Assembly: GCA_937864535.1 (NCBI GenBank)
Contig: CALMJS010000019.1
Coordinates: forward strand, 62,001-126,000
Direction: 5' to 3'
Source of the DNA: an uncultured Paracoccaceae bacterium
Lineage (GTDB): Bacteria > Pseudomonadota > Alphaproteobacteria > Rhodobacterales > Rhodobacteraceae
DNA length: 64,000 nt
The notes beneath the pieces were generated by a model. That model saw only the letters and a program-made list of their open reading frames with translations. It was not told the origin of the DNA and ran no database searches. A program made the position numbers and the translations under genes. This document shows, piece after piece, positions 16,746 to 27,406 of this stretch; positions within the stretch are counted from its first letter, which is position 1, and each line of letters opens with the position of its first letter.

Positions 16746-18762
16746 ATGACCGCCTTTACCCAACATACCGGAGCCTCGGCCGATCCGCTGGTCGATGCTC
16801 TGTTGTCAGGCAGCAGCGGCATTTCGATCGAACCGGGGTCGGTGAAACTGAACGCCTCTGCCCCAGCGCCATCGGGTATTACGACGGCTCGCTCAGTGAA
16901 CTGGGGATCGGGTCGGGGATCATCATGACCTCGGGCCTGATGCCGGGGACATCGAACACCCTGACATGGTACGGCCAGTCGAATGGCGGGGCCGGTAGCG
17001 CGCTGATCGATGCGGTGGTCAATCCGGTCTTTTCGACGACCTCCTACGATGCCAGCACGCTGAGCTTCGACTTTACCGTGACGGACACTACGGCAACCTC
17101 GATCAGCTTTGACCTCGTGTTCGGGTCGGATGAATACCCTGAATGGGTCGATGCCTTTGTCGATAGTGCGGTGGTTTATGTGAATGGCGTCAACTATGCC
17201 TATTTCAACCACAATCCGGCCAATCCGCTGAGCGTGATCAGTCCGAACCTCGCGGCGGGATACTTTATCGACAATGGCGGCGGGGCGCTGCCGATCGAAT
17301 ATGACGGTGTCAGCAACAAACTGACCTTTGTCGCGCCGATCCTTCAGGGGCAGATGAACACGATCACCATCGGGATTTCGGACACCGGCGACCATATTCT
17401 GGACAGCGGTGTGATCCTGTCGTCGCTGACGGCGGGCGATCTGCCCGGATCGGGGGTGGTGATCACGCATTCCGGCTCGGAAACCGAAGGGGACGATACC
17501 TGCGTCGGCAACAGCCAGTCCGAGGTCTTTGATCTGCTCGGCGGCGCGGGTGGCGGCTGTGGGGCAGACGCTGACCGCACATGTGTCGGATGTGGACGGG
17601 ATCGACGGCGAGGTGACGTTTATCTGGCAGCGCTCGATCAATGGCGGCGCGTGGGTCACGCAGGCCGAAACCACCGACACCGATACCGTTAGCGCCGCTG
17701 ATGGTCAAAGAGGTGCTCTCGCTGCCGGGCACGGAAAACATCCTGCAATATGATCCGCTGGCCGATCCCGATGATGCCACTGCCTTTGCGTGGATGGGAA
17801 CGCTGCTACAGGTGGCGATCCTGACCTCGCTGTCGGATGACGATACCGGCACCGGGCTGGTGTTCAAGATGATCGAGGCGTGGCAGGCGGGCCAGACGCT
17901 GGACCTGTCCGACGTGGACGTGCTGGGCGATATCATCGGCGTGACGCCGGACCCCGATGGCAACCATCCCGAACCGCTGGCCGAAATTCTGGATCGGTGC
18001 GAGTCGATTGCCAGCATCGTTGACGATATGGGCGGTCAGGACGAGCTGGACATCGAATGGGCCGATTTCGCCTCGGTGCAGGAAACCATCGATGTCGGTA
18101 GTATTCAGGGGCTGATCACCTCGATCAATCAGGCGCCCGAAGGGTTCGGGCAGGCCACGCTAGAGGCCGATGCCGGAGCGAGCGTGACCATCACCAATGC
18201 GCAACTGCTGGCGGGCTATTCCGACCCGGAGGGCGGCACGCTCAAGGTCACAGGATTGACGGCGGATGCCGCCGGGTCTCTGGTCAAGGTCGCAGGCGGC
18301 TGGGCCTATACCCCGACCGAGGCGGGCGCGGTCGAATTGTCCTATACCGTTTCGGACAAAGGGGGGCTGTCCGTCGCCGCGGCGGCAGAGGATGGAAACG
18401 GTCTGGGATGCCGCCAGCGGTCACAAACAGTCCAGCATGACGCTCAATGACAAGGGCATGATGTGGGGACAGAGTTCCTCAACGGACTGCGGTCCGGCGT
18501 GGTGCAGACCGACACCGGCGATATCGTCAACTGGGCCGAGAAGACCACCAACTTTGACAGCACCGGACAGCTAACCCACACGGTCACCGTCTACGACGAT
18601 GGCCGGACGATGGAGGTCGACTATATCGACGGGGTTCGCAGCACGGGTCTGCTCACGGATACGGCGGATGCCTTTGCGTGGTACACCAAGGCCTATACCT
18701 ATGACGCGAACGGCGCGCTACAGGACGTGGTGGTCACACATGATCCGCTGAACCTGAACTAG
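16746..18762 (+). pseudogene. Decayed anchor-L/cadherin-like RTX-type surface protein
   Basis: Coding remnants of one large secreted or surface protein are spread over three frames. Residues from 16746 (MTAFTQHTGASADPLVDALL) and, after a frameshift near 16865, YYDGSLSELGIGSG through DEYPEWVDAFVDSAVVYVNG and IGISDTGDHILDSG match the choice-of-anchor-L type domain. Around 17540 the frame changes to an Ig-like unit (VGQTLTAHVSDVDGIDGE), around 17700 to a segment DLSDVDVLGDIIG plus a cadherin-like unit (ITNAQLLAGYSDPEGGTLKV), then shifts again near 18393 and 18465 before ending at 18762 (VVVTHDPLNLN). With at least five frame changes and abrupt junctions, it cannot give one product. Such proteins are normally exported by type I systems; the neighbours are RTX proteins. 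Confidence 0.8.
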
Positions 18763-18765
18763 GCC

Positions 18766-21033
18766 TCAGCCAAAGTCGAAATTTCCGGCATCGGCCAGAT
18801 CTGCAACCGTCACGCCGGCGACACTGATTTTCGTAGTTTCAAAACTGACGACAACGGTGTCGCCGCGCTGGACAAAGCGCAGGTCGGACAGGGCCTGACC
18901 AACCTTCAGGATATCGGTGCCGATGTCGAAATCGGTGATCCGGTCGCGGCCGCTTTGGCCGTCAAAGACAAACACATCCCGCCCGGCCCCGCCCGTGAGC
19001 GTGTCGTTGCCGCGCCCGCCGTCGAGCGTGTCACGGCCTTGGCCGCCAGACAGCCTGTCCGCGCCATCGAGCCCCGCGATGACATCGTCGCCGCGTCCGG
19101 CGAAAATGCGGTTATTGGCCTTGGAGCCGGTGAGGCGGTCGCCCAGTTCCGTGGCGATGATATTCTCGATGCTGATCGGCGTATCGCGCCCCGCGCCGTC
19201 GGTTCTGGCCGTGCCGCGCTAGAGGTTGATGATCGTCGATGCGCCGCCGGCAAAGTCCACCCAGTCCGAGCCGAGGCCACCGGAATAGGTATCGTCCCCG
19301 GCCTCGACGAAAAAGCGGTCGTTGCCCGTCCCGCCAATCAGCGTGTCATCCCCCGCCTGTCCAAAGAGCAGGTCCGATCCGCTGCGTCCGGTGAGGGTAT
19401 CGTTGCCCTCCCAGCCATAGAGAACGTCATAGCCCCGGGTTCCGCCCAGCCTGTCGTCGCGTTCAGAGCCGACCGACAGGTTATGGTCCGCCGGATCGGC
19501 CCCGAACACCAGATGCCCCAGCCGGTCGACATGGATCTCCAGCTGTTTGCCCGCTGCCGTGATCGCGGTGGCGGTCTCTGCGGTGATGTTCACTGTGGCG
19601 ATGTCGATCCCCTGACGGGCAGCCTCGTGCTGGACGACCACCGCAATGTCGAACCGGGGTTGCCCCTGTAGAACATAGCCGAATTCGCCGATGCTGGGGT
19701 CAAGGCCGGTCACATCGTTGAACTGCGGTGTCAGGTAATGGGTGCTCAGGCCCAGTGTCAGCGTGTCGTCGATCCGGTCCGCGGCGATGATGTCGAAATT
19801 CTGTAGCGATTGGTCCGCGAAATAGTCGTCGGTACCGAACGCCGCCAGATAATCGTAATCGGACCGGAAATGGAACAGACCGCCCAGATTCCAGAACGCC
19901 TCTGCGGCGGAAATGGTCAGAATTTCGTCCGCGCCATCGCCATTTAGATCGACCATGAACAACTGGTTCACATAGGCGAAATGGTAGATATCCTCGATCT
20001 CCTGATGCAGCGCACCGCTGGTCTGGTCAAAGATCAGGGCGGATTGGAACGGGGTTTCGCGATAGATGCCGTCGGTGGTGGTTTCGACCATCAGAATGTG
20101 GTCGTCGGTCATCACAACCATTTTTTGATCGGCGGTCCGCTGGCCAGCGCGGACAAAACCGGCCCCCATCGGGGTAAAGGTCAGCCCGTCGAAGGTCTCG
20201 ACAAAGGTCGGGTTGATCTGGCCGACAGGCTGGCCCCAACCGCTGGTCGAAACGTTGATCTCATGCCGCACCGCCTCGCGGTCCAGAACCACCTCGAGCG
20301 TTTGCAGCGCGCTGTCGAGGCGGACATAGGACATCGGCTCGTAGTTTCCCCAATACTGGCCATCGAGGTAATACAGCGACGTGCCGCGCAGGTTGTACAT
20401 CAGCGGCGCATCGTTATGCGCCTCGTCAAAGCCGGAGCCGGTCCAAGTGTAGGTGACCCAATGTGAATCGTCCGCCGTTGTGGGCAGGGTTTCGGACCAG
20501 AAATACGCCGCCGTGACGGTCGGACCCTCGGGCGCATCGGGGTTAAAGGCGGCGCCATGCGACCAGTTCGTCGCGCCGATGGCAATCCGATCATAGCCGC
20601 CCGCCGCATTGGACAGCAGAACGGTATCGACATAGCCGCGGGTTTCCTGCCCCAGATCGTCGGTGCCCCAGCGCCCGTCTTCGAGGTTCTGGATCAGGAT
20701 GAAATCATCGCGCCCGTCCGCGTTCAGATCGTAGACAAAATTGCGTCTGGTCCAGCCATCTATTCCGGTCGGGTTGAAATAGCTCTCTGTGGTCGTGACA
20801 GCGCCCGCCGGGCCAAAATCGACAACCGTGAGCCACGTCCGAGAAGTGTCGTCGCGGGGGCCGCCGGTGATGGCGTTGGTCACGATCACCATTTCCTGCT
20901 GGCCATCGCCATCCACATCGGCCCGGATCGTGTCGTAGATCCATGGCCACCAGCCATTCGTCTGGTTCAGAAACTGATCCGCAATCGCGAGGGACGTGAG
21001 GGTGCCGATCCGGTCGAGCGTGGCTTGGGTCAT
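18766..21033 (-). pseudogene. FG-GAP/VCBS-repeat RTX protein interrupted by an in-frame amber codon
   Basis: From ATG 21033 (good Shine-Dalgarno AAGGAGA) the frame encodes a beta-propeller-like region with calcium motifs DVDGDGQQE, DLNADGRDD and DLNGDGADE, then RTX repeats (GWEGNDTLTG, GQAGDDTLIGG, GGLGSDWVDF). A TAG at 19219-19221 stops it after 604 residues. The same frame continues without interruption for another 150 codons: RGTARTDGAGRDTPISIENI, more RTX repeats, and a C-terminal block FVFDGQSGRDRITDFDIGTD ending NFDFG, which is the usual type I secretion end. A single C-to-T change in a CAG would explain the stop. The truncated product would lack its secretion signal. Confidence 0.8.
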
Positions 21034-21150
21034 ACGGTCTCCTTTGACCGTGTAACTTAGGGCAGGGTGGCGGGCTGGGCGACCTGACCGGATGCAGAGG
21101 GTCTACCCCATATGGACACTGCGCCGGTCGCGCTGTCCGATGGTGTCGCC

Positions 21151-21414
21151 CTAGCGGGCGCAGATCGCGAACAACCCGGCGCGGGAGGAAATCCCCAGTT
21201 TAGCGTAGGCGCGTTTGCGGTAGGTGACGACGCTGGACGCGGCCACGCCCAAATCGGCGGCGATGGCTTCTGATTTATGGCCGGACAGGATGCCCAGACA
21301 GACCGCCTGTTCCCTCTCGCTCAGCACGCTCAGAGGGGCGGGCAGGGTGCTATCGCGGGCGCGATCGTAGTGCATCAACGCCAGCCGCCCCGCCAACCGC
21401 GCAAGGTCGGGATC
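21151..21414 (-). pseudogene. LuxR-type HTH fragment (C-terminal only)
   Basis: The last 87 codons form a complete LuxR/GerE DNA-binding domain: LSEREQAVCLGILSGHKSEA, IAADLGVAASSVVTYRKRAY, AKLGISSRAGLFAICAR. Upstream of about 21414 the same frame is open but is only the antisense of a flavin monooxygenase remnant, so the sensor half has been lost. The breakpoint coincides with the truncated start of that monooxygenase, indicating one deletion that removed both 5' ends of a divergent pair. Confidence 0.8.
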
Positions 21415-22427
21415 GCCTCGGTTCTCCTCGAGGCGGGATCGACCTTTGGCGATGGCAGTCGGGCGATCTGTGTGGCGCGGCAGAGCTTTCACATCCTCGA
21501 ACGGATCGGGGCCGTCGCGCCGTTCCTGAACAAGGCGCTGGGATGGACCACCGGACGCAGTTTCTATCGCGGGCATCAGATCCTCGAATTCGAGATGCCC
21601 GATAGTCCGCGCGACAAATACCGCCCGATGTACAACATCCAGCAGCAGTTCATCGAACAGTACCTCTGGGATGCCATCGCCGCAGAGCCACTGATCGAAA
21701 CCCGCTGGCAAAGCGAGGTGATCGGGCTGTCCGATACCCCGGACGGCGTCCTGCTGACCGTCCGCGATCCCGCTGGCAGCTACGATCTGCCCGCCGACTG
21801 GGTGCTGGCCGCCGATGGCGCGCGCAGTCCGATCCGCAAACTGCGCGGTCTGCGGCTCAAGGGTGAGAACTATGAGGGCCGCTATGTCATCGCCGATGTG
21901 CAGATGGCCCATGACTATCCCACCATCCGGCGGGCGCTGTTCGACCCCGCCTGCCGTCCCGGCGGAACGGTTCTGGTGCATAAACAGCCCGACGACATCT
22001 GGCGCATCGACTATCAGTTGCGCGACGACGAACGGACCGAGGACGCGCTGGACGAGGCAGAGGTGCGCCGCTCTGTCGCCGCCGTACTGGCCGAAATTGG
22101 CCATCACGGCGATTGGGCGCTGGAATGGTGGAGCGTCTATTCCGCCAATACGCTGGCGCTGGACGACTATCGTGACGGGCGGGTGTTTTTCATCGGGGAC
22201 AGCGCCCATATCGTGCCGATTTTCGGCGTGCGCGGATTGAACAACGGTCTGGCCGACGCGCAGAATATCGCGTGGAAATTGTCGCGGGTGATTGCCGGCC
22301 ATGCGCCAGAGGGCCTGCTGGACAGCTATTCGCCGGAACGGCGCGGTTCATGACGCCGCCCACGGCGGGCTGGCTGCTGATGCGGGACGCGGCGCTGAAC
22401 CTCGCGCTGTCGCATCCCTTTGCGGGG
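21412..22427 (+). pseudogene. Flavin monooxygenase remnant, N-terminally truncated and frameshifted
   Basis: Coding similarity begins at IASVLLEAG, the end of the first Rossmann strand-helix-strand, so the GxGxxG FAD loop is missing. It continues through GDGSRAICVARQSF, DWVLAADGARSPIRKLRG, LVHKQPDDIWRIDYQL and FFIGDSAHIVPIFGVRGLNNG, all group A aromatic hydroxylase features. Near 22345 (SPERR) about 20 codons are lost and the frame shifts; ARFMTPPTAGWLLMRDA to LSHPFAG is the tail. It closely resembles the intact monooxygenase at 31906-33531 in motif sequence and gene order, suggesting a paralogue. Confidence 0.85.
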
Positions 22428-22586
22428 CAGCTGGATCAGATCGCACCCGGGAACCGCGAGCTGTTTCTGGCCAAACTCGCGCTCTTGCTGGGGCGAGAGG
22501 TCGGCAACATCGACATCGCCCTGCGCGCCATTGCCTCGGCCGCCGAGTATTTGCATCGTCAGGGAGACGATTTCAGCTTGACCTGA
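22428..22586 (+). pseudogene. DUF2783-like remnant
   Basis: Fused in frame to the monooxygenase tail are about 50 codons, GNRELFLAKLALLLGREVGNIDIALRAIASAAEYL, whose pattern matches the helix of the DUF2783 protein at 31703-31909 ([26 protein letters not shown]). The expected N-terminal part of that family is missing. The match is by eye and short. Confidence 0.5.
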
Positions 22587-22596
22587 GGGGGGGCAT

Positions 22597-23137
22597 TTGC
22601 GGGAAAAGATCATCCAGATGAGCAACGGCTGTATCTGCTGTAGCATCCGCGACGATCTGCGCAAAACGCTGACCCTGCTGGCAATGAAGCGTCACGCGGG
22701 CGAGCTCGACTTTGACCGTGTCATCATCGAAACGACCGGCGTCGCGGACCCCGGTTTGGTGGCGCAGACGGTCTTTATGGATGAGGATGTCGTCGAAAAC
22801 TATGTGCTGGATTCGATCATCACGCTGGTCGATGCCAAACATGCGCCGGGGCAATTGGCCTCGCGCCAAGAGGTCCGCCGTCAGATCGGGTTTGCCGACC
22901 GGATTTTCGTAACCAAGGCCGATCTGGTCACGCCGGAGGCCCATGACGCGCTCGCGGCGCGGCGGCGCAGGATGAACCCCCGCGCGACGATCGCGGCTAG
23001 AGGATTTCCTCAAGGCGGTGCTGGATGTGCATGGCCCGAACATGCTGCGCTACAAGGGGGTCCTGCACATGCAGGGCACACAGCGGCGGGTGATATTCCA
23101 GGGCGTCCATCAGGTCATGGGCAGCGATCTGGGTCGC
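22597..23137 (+). pseudogene. CobW/YjiA-type GTPase remnant
   Basis: The fragment starts at REKIIQMSNGCICCSIRDDL, containing the family's CxCC metal-binding motif (CICC), and continues through IIETTGVADPG (switch), SIITLVDAKH and FVTKADLV (guanine specificity, TKAD). The N-terminal P-loop is missing. Near 22995 a deletion with frameshift leads to the CobW C-terminal domain (FLKAVLDVHGPNMLRYKGVL, VIFQGVHQVMGSDLGR). COG0523 proteins are metallochaperones or metal-insertion GTPases; this one is not functional. Confidence 0.85.
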
Positions 23138-23380
23138 GCCATTGATCGCAGCTCTACCCTGCCGCTGCACAGTCAGATCAAACAGATCCTGATCGAAGAG
23201 CTACAGGACACCGAAAACAACAGCGCGCCAGTCCTGACCGAAGCCAGCCTGATGAAGCGGTTCCACGTCAGCCGGGCGCCGGTGCGGCAGGCGCTCAAGG
23301 GGTTGGTCGATGACGGCTATGTCGTGCGCCAACGGGCCAGGAGCCAAGGTGGAGAGCTTCGTTTCTCGGTGGGGCAATGA
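23138..23380 (+). pseudogene. GntR-family regulator remnant fused to CobW tail
   Basis: Directly in frame after the CobW tail comes a GntR winged-helix domain: LPLHSQIKQILIEELQ, then LTEASLMKRFHVSRAPVRQALKGLVDDGYVVRQRARSQG, followed by a few codons and a stop. The effector-binding domain is missing and the gene's own start has been replaced by the CobW sequence, so the open frame is a deletion chimera. Confidence 0.8.
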
Positions 23381-23516
23381 CAGGCGCGGACTTGGGGCGC
23401 TGTGCAGAAGATAGACAGCGATGTGTCTGAAACATAGTGGCGGTCCATGAGAGACCGTGCTGCCGTTTAGGTCACTCTTTCTACAGGCGCCGGTCTTTGC
23501 CGCCGGGGCCGAACCG

Positions 23517-23925
23517 ATGGCCAATACCGTGCTGGGTCCGGTGGATGCGCGCTCGCTCGGCCTGACGCTGATGGGCGAGGCGCTGTCGCGTGCCACCGGC
23601 GTGCATATCGTTGCCTCCACCGGGCAGGGGCCGGAAAACATGCTGGGCGGCTATTTCCTGACGCCGCAGACCAACCCGCCGACCCCGTGGCCCGCGCAGA
23701 AATTCGCCGAACTCTTTGGCCGCGAAGTGAACGAAGGCATGGTGGTCCCGCTTCTGGAACGTCGTGCCACCGCAGGCCTGATCTGCACCGCCGTCAGCGA
23801 GGGTGGCATGACCCCGACCGATGGCAGAGACTGCCGCCGCGATTGCCGCGACAGGCGTGACGATTGCCATCGACCATATCGGCACAACGCATGACGCCTA
23901 TCTGGACGATGCCGGACGGTTCGCG
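23517..23925 (+). pseudogene. Phosphotriesterase-like amidohydrolase remnant
   Basis: ANTVLGPVDARSLGLTLMGEAL matches the start of phosphotriesterase-family metal hydrolases (the usual HxH is altered here to GEA). RATGVHIVASTGQG, KFAELFGREVNEGMV and AGLICTAVSEGGMTP follow. Near 23820 the frame shifts to TAAAIAATGVTIAIDHIGTTHDAYLDDAG. The family is normally about 330-350 residues, so large parts are missing. Confidence 0.7.
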
Positions 23926-24854
23926 CTGATCGGGGCGGGGATTGGCCTGCGTCCCTAGACGATGGACCAGTTCCGCAAGCTGGGATTTTCGACGTTCTGG
24001 ACCGCGTCACCAGCCCCAGCGACTATTTCGAGATCCTGACCGCCAATGGCCACAGGATTGCGATGGAGGAATGGCCCGAGAAAGAGGCGTTCAAGGCGAC
24101 CACCCATTTCATCCACCGTGGCGATTTCATCGACGCCCTGCTGGGCGTTTTGCCCGAGGGCATGGTCAAGCTGGACCACCGGCTGGTGTCGATTGTCGAC
24201 AACGGCGCGACGGCGACGGCGACCTTTGCCAATGGTGCCGTGGTCGAGGCCGACCTGATCGTCGGGGCCGATGGCATCCGCAGTCAGGTCCGCCAGCATC
24301 TGTTCAGCGACCGCGCTCCGGTGTTCGCGGGCGAACACGCCTATCGCATCGTGATCCCGCAGTCCGACACCTTTGGCATCGTGGATGACGGCAACTTCCG
24401 CATGTTCATGGGGCGCGGGACCAAAATCTATTTGCCGCTGCTGCTGCATCGGGGCGAGCCGTCCTATGACGTGACCTCGCTCTCCGCCGACCCGTCGCCG
24501 GTGCCTGCCTTCAACAAGGAGGAACTGCTGCGCGTCGCTCAGGGGTTCGATGACAAGCTGGTCAAGATCACCGAAGGCCTGAACCCCGCGCAGGTCAATC
24601 TGCGGGCGGTCTACGATAGCGATCCGGTGGATCGCTGGCACTCGGATTGCGTCGCGCTGATCGGCGATGCGGCCCAAGCGATGCTGAACCATCAGGGGCA
24701 GGGCGCGAACTCGGCCGTGCTGGATGCCTATCAGGCGAACCGTAAACCCGTCACCGACGAATTGCAGCGTACATCGCGGCAGGGCTGGAGCGAGGACGAG
24801 ATCAAGACCGTGTTCCCCAACCAGCGCCCCGGCGAAATCGCCGCACGGAGCTGA
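23926..24854 (+). pseudogene. Salicylate-hydroxylase-like flavin monooxygenase remnant
   Basis: A GAGIG loop (ALIGAGIGL, about 23926-23953) ends at a stop, and the main body resumes in another frame at GIFDVLDRVTSPSDYFEIL. From 24063 the frame is open to the natural stop: VVEADLIVGADGIRSQVRQHLF, then DRWHSDCVALIGDAAQAMLNHQGQGANSAVLDAY, the FAD-binding GD motif of class A monooxygenases. The N-terminal roughly 60-80 residues are lost and fused to the phosphotriesterase remnant. Confidence 0.8.
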
Positions 24855-24855
24855 C

Positions 24856-25308
24856 ATGGCCCTGCATCCAACCATTGCCAAGTTTCTGGCGGAGATGCCC
24901 CCGCCCCCTCCGGCACCGATTGATCCGGTGGCGATCCGCGGGTTCGAAGAGTCGCAGGTGCCGGCAGAGGCCGACCGCCTGCCGGTGCATCGCGTGGTGG
25001 ATACCGCCGTGGCCGGGGTGCCGGTGCGGATCTACCAGCCGACCGATGCGGCCCGCCACGGGATCATCGTTTATGTCCACGGCGGCGCGTTCTTCTTGGG
25101 CAGCGTGAATACCCACGACCATATCGCGCGGAACCTAGCGGTGGCGACGGAATGCGCGGTGGTGTCAGTGGGCTATCGGCTCGCGCCGGAACATGCCTTT
25201 CCGGCGGGCTTGGACGATTGCTATGCGGTGGTTGCGGCCATCGCGCAGCAGGGCGGCGATCAGGCGGCGGGGCTGGTCTGGGACGGGCAGACGCTGGCCG
25301 TCGCGGGC
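24856..25308 (+). pseudogene. Hormone-sensitive-lipase-type esterase remnant
   Basis: From ATG 24856 about 150 codons encode the N-terminal half of an HSL-family esterase, with the oxyanion motif YVHGGAFFLGS and SVGYRLAPEHAFPAGLDDCY. The sequence breaks at LAVAG, exactly where the nucleophile motif GDSAG should follow, and joins a CocE-type gene. The catalytic serine, aspartate and histidine are therefore absent. Confidence 0.85.
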
Positions 25309-26601
25309 CGATGCCTATCATGCCCTAGGGGACGAACCGCGCCCCGCTCCGGTGGCGCTCAGCCCCTATGGCAAAGAACTTCAGGCGCTCGCGCTGACCA
25401 TTCCGCCGCAAAAACGTCCCTCGCCGCTGTGGGACGGCTGTATCGAGGCGGGCGATATCGCCCGTGTTGTCGCCGAAGGCTACGTCCATGTGATCGGTGA
25501 TGTGCGCGGCTCTGGCGCGTCCGAGGGCGAACATATCGGCAATTGCAACGCCGGCGGCGTGCCGCTGGGGCAGGATGCCTACGACTTTATCGAATGGGTC
25601 GCTGCGCAGCCATGGTGCAATGGCACGGTGGGCATGATCGGCATTTCCTATTTCGGGTCGATGCAGATTTTCGCCGCCGCCGAACGCCCGCCCAGCCTCA
25701 AGGCGATTTTCGTCAGCGGCGGGCATTTCGATTTTTAAGAGACCACCTATCACGGCGGGGTCATGTGGTTCATGCCGCGTGCCGCCCGCGAAGGGCGCGG
25801 AGGCGACTCTGGCTGGGCTTTCACCCATCGCCACAAATCGCGGATGCTGGACTCGCTCTCCGAGGATGAGGTCAAGGCCCGCGTGGCGCAACGGCTGGCC
25901 GATCCGGACGTTGCCGCATGGCCGAACCGGCGGTCATGGTGCATGTCGAAGGCACCCGCCACTGGGCCACAGGTGACCATTGGCCGGTGAAACAGACCGA
26001 ATACCGCCCGCTCTACCTGCGCACGCGCGGCAAGCTGAACGAGGCGCCCGAGCCCTATGGCGCAGATGTCGCCTGTCCCGAAGGCGTCTATCAGGCGCCG
26101 CTGACTATCACCGACAAGGTCGAGAAACTGGTCTGGACGACCGACCCCGTTACCGAGGTCACGTCGATCCACGGCACCGGGGCGGCGCATCTGTTCGTTG
26201 CCATCGACCAGCCAGACACCAACCTGATCCTGCGGTTCTGGGACGAGGCCCCGAATGGCAAACGCCAGTTGGTGACGACCGGATTCCTCAAGGCCTCGCA
26301 CAACGAACTGGACGCGCGCACCACCGAGGGCAACCCCTATCACCCGCATACGCGGTCAGTGCCGGTCGAACCGGGTGCCATCACCGAATACGTGGTGCGG
26401 ATCTACCCCTTTGCCAATGATTTCAAACCGGGTCACCGGCTGGTGGCGGAACTGATGTGCAACGAACCGTTTGTGGATGAACACAACTCTCTGTTGCCAC
26501 CCGATGCGTTCCACCTGCCGGTCGGACGGCCCGTCATGCACACCCTTTACCGCGACGCCGACCATCCATCGCGGTTTGTACTGCCCTTTGTAATCCAGTG
26601 A
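25309..26601 (+). pseudogene. CocE/NonD-type (X-Pro dipeptidyl-peptidase-like) hydrolase remnant
   Basis: Beginning RADAYHALGDEPRPAPVALSP, it continues with GDVRGSGASEGE and the nucleophile elbow GMIGISYFGSMQ. A TAA at 25736-25738 interrupts the frame after FDF; the same frame continues ETTYHGGVMWFMPRAAREG, where a tyrosine codon would be expected at the stop. Near 25918 the frame shifts and the C-terminal jelly-roll domain (VMVHVEGTRHWATGDHWP to HPSRFVLPFVIQ) runs to 26601. It is thus a nearly complete gene lacking its N-terminus, with one nonsense and one frameshift change. Confidence 0.85.
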
Positions 26602-26715
26602 GATGTTAGCAGCCCCAACGGGCTAAGACACTGACAAAATGAACGAAATACCGCCAGCGACTTGGGTGCCGCTGGCGACCGAGGAAACGTGTCGCGTGTT
26701 CAGGAGGAGAAACGC

Positions 26716-27127
26716 ATGACAACGACAGAGTCAAAACGTGGCATCATCGCGCTGATGATGGCGCATGTGGCCGGGATGCTCGATCTGGTGGCGCTGCCAG
26801 TCTGGGTCGGGACGCTGATGTCCCAGTATCAATTCGCTCCGCAAAAGGCAGGCGGGCTGGCGACCCTGTTCCTGCTGGGCGCCTCTGTGGCCAGCATGTT
26901 TCTGGCCCCGCGTTTCAGGGCTTTGCGGTGGCCTGCGCGGCCTTTGCACTGGCATCGTCCAACACGGCCTACGGGGTGCTGGCGATCCTGCATCTGACCG
27001 GCGGCATTGCCGCGGGCGTCACGCATGGCACCATCGGCCATGCGGCCAACCCGCACCGGACCTTTGCCTTTGCCGGTCTGGCGATCGGGATTTTCGGGAT
27101 CGTGTTTCTGGGGGCCGCGCCGGGGCG
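26716..27127 (+). pseudogene. MFS transporter remnant
   Basis: A strong Shine-Dalgarno AGGAGGAG precedes ATG 26716. The first two or three membrane helices are recognisable (GIIALMMAHVAGMLDLVALPVWVGTL, GLATLFLLGASVASMFLAP), then a frameshift near 26925 leads to ACAAFALASSNTAYGVLAILHL, GGIAAGVTHGTIGHAANPHR and AIGIFGIVFLGAAPG, after which the transporter ends abruptly and P450 sequence begins. More than half of the 12-helix protein is missing. Confidence 0.8.
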
Positions 27128-27406
27128 CAGGTGGCTGTGTTGTTCGCGGCTGGCAACCGTGATCCGCGGCACTATGACACCCCCGAAGCCTATCGCGTCG
27201 ACCGCGATCCGGCGGACCATCTGGCCTTTGGCTATGGCATTCACACCTGTGCCGGTCAGGGGCTGGCCCGCATCGAGGCACAGGCCCTTCTGACCGCATT
27301 TGTCAAACGTGTTCAGAGCTTTAAGGTTGGCGAGCCAAAGCGGCAACCGAGCAACATGACCCGTGGTCTGGCCAGCCTGCCGGTGATCGAGGTGGTGACG
27401 AAATGA
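27128..27406 (+). pseudogene. Cytochrome P450 C-terminal remnant
   Basis: About 90 codons include the pre-haem region AVLFAAGNRDPRHYDTPEAY and the haem-binding loop FGYGIHTCAGQGLARIEAQA with the axial cysteine. The preceding 300 residues are gone, replaced by MFS transporter sequence. The stop overlaps the start of the next ferredoxin gene as ATGA, showing the original operon order P450-ferredoxin. Confidence 0.9.

Noticed and set aside
19219-19221. TAG read as pyrrolysine
   Set aside because: No pyl genes are visible, the protein is not a methylamine methyltransferase, and a simple nonsense change explains it.
21415-22302. N-terminal extension of the LuxR-type frame on the minus strand
   Set aside because: It is antisense to a monooxygenase remnant; only the last 87 codons look like a LuxR protein.
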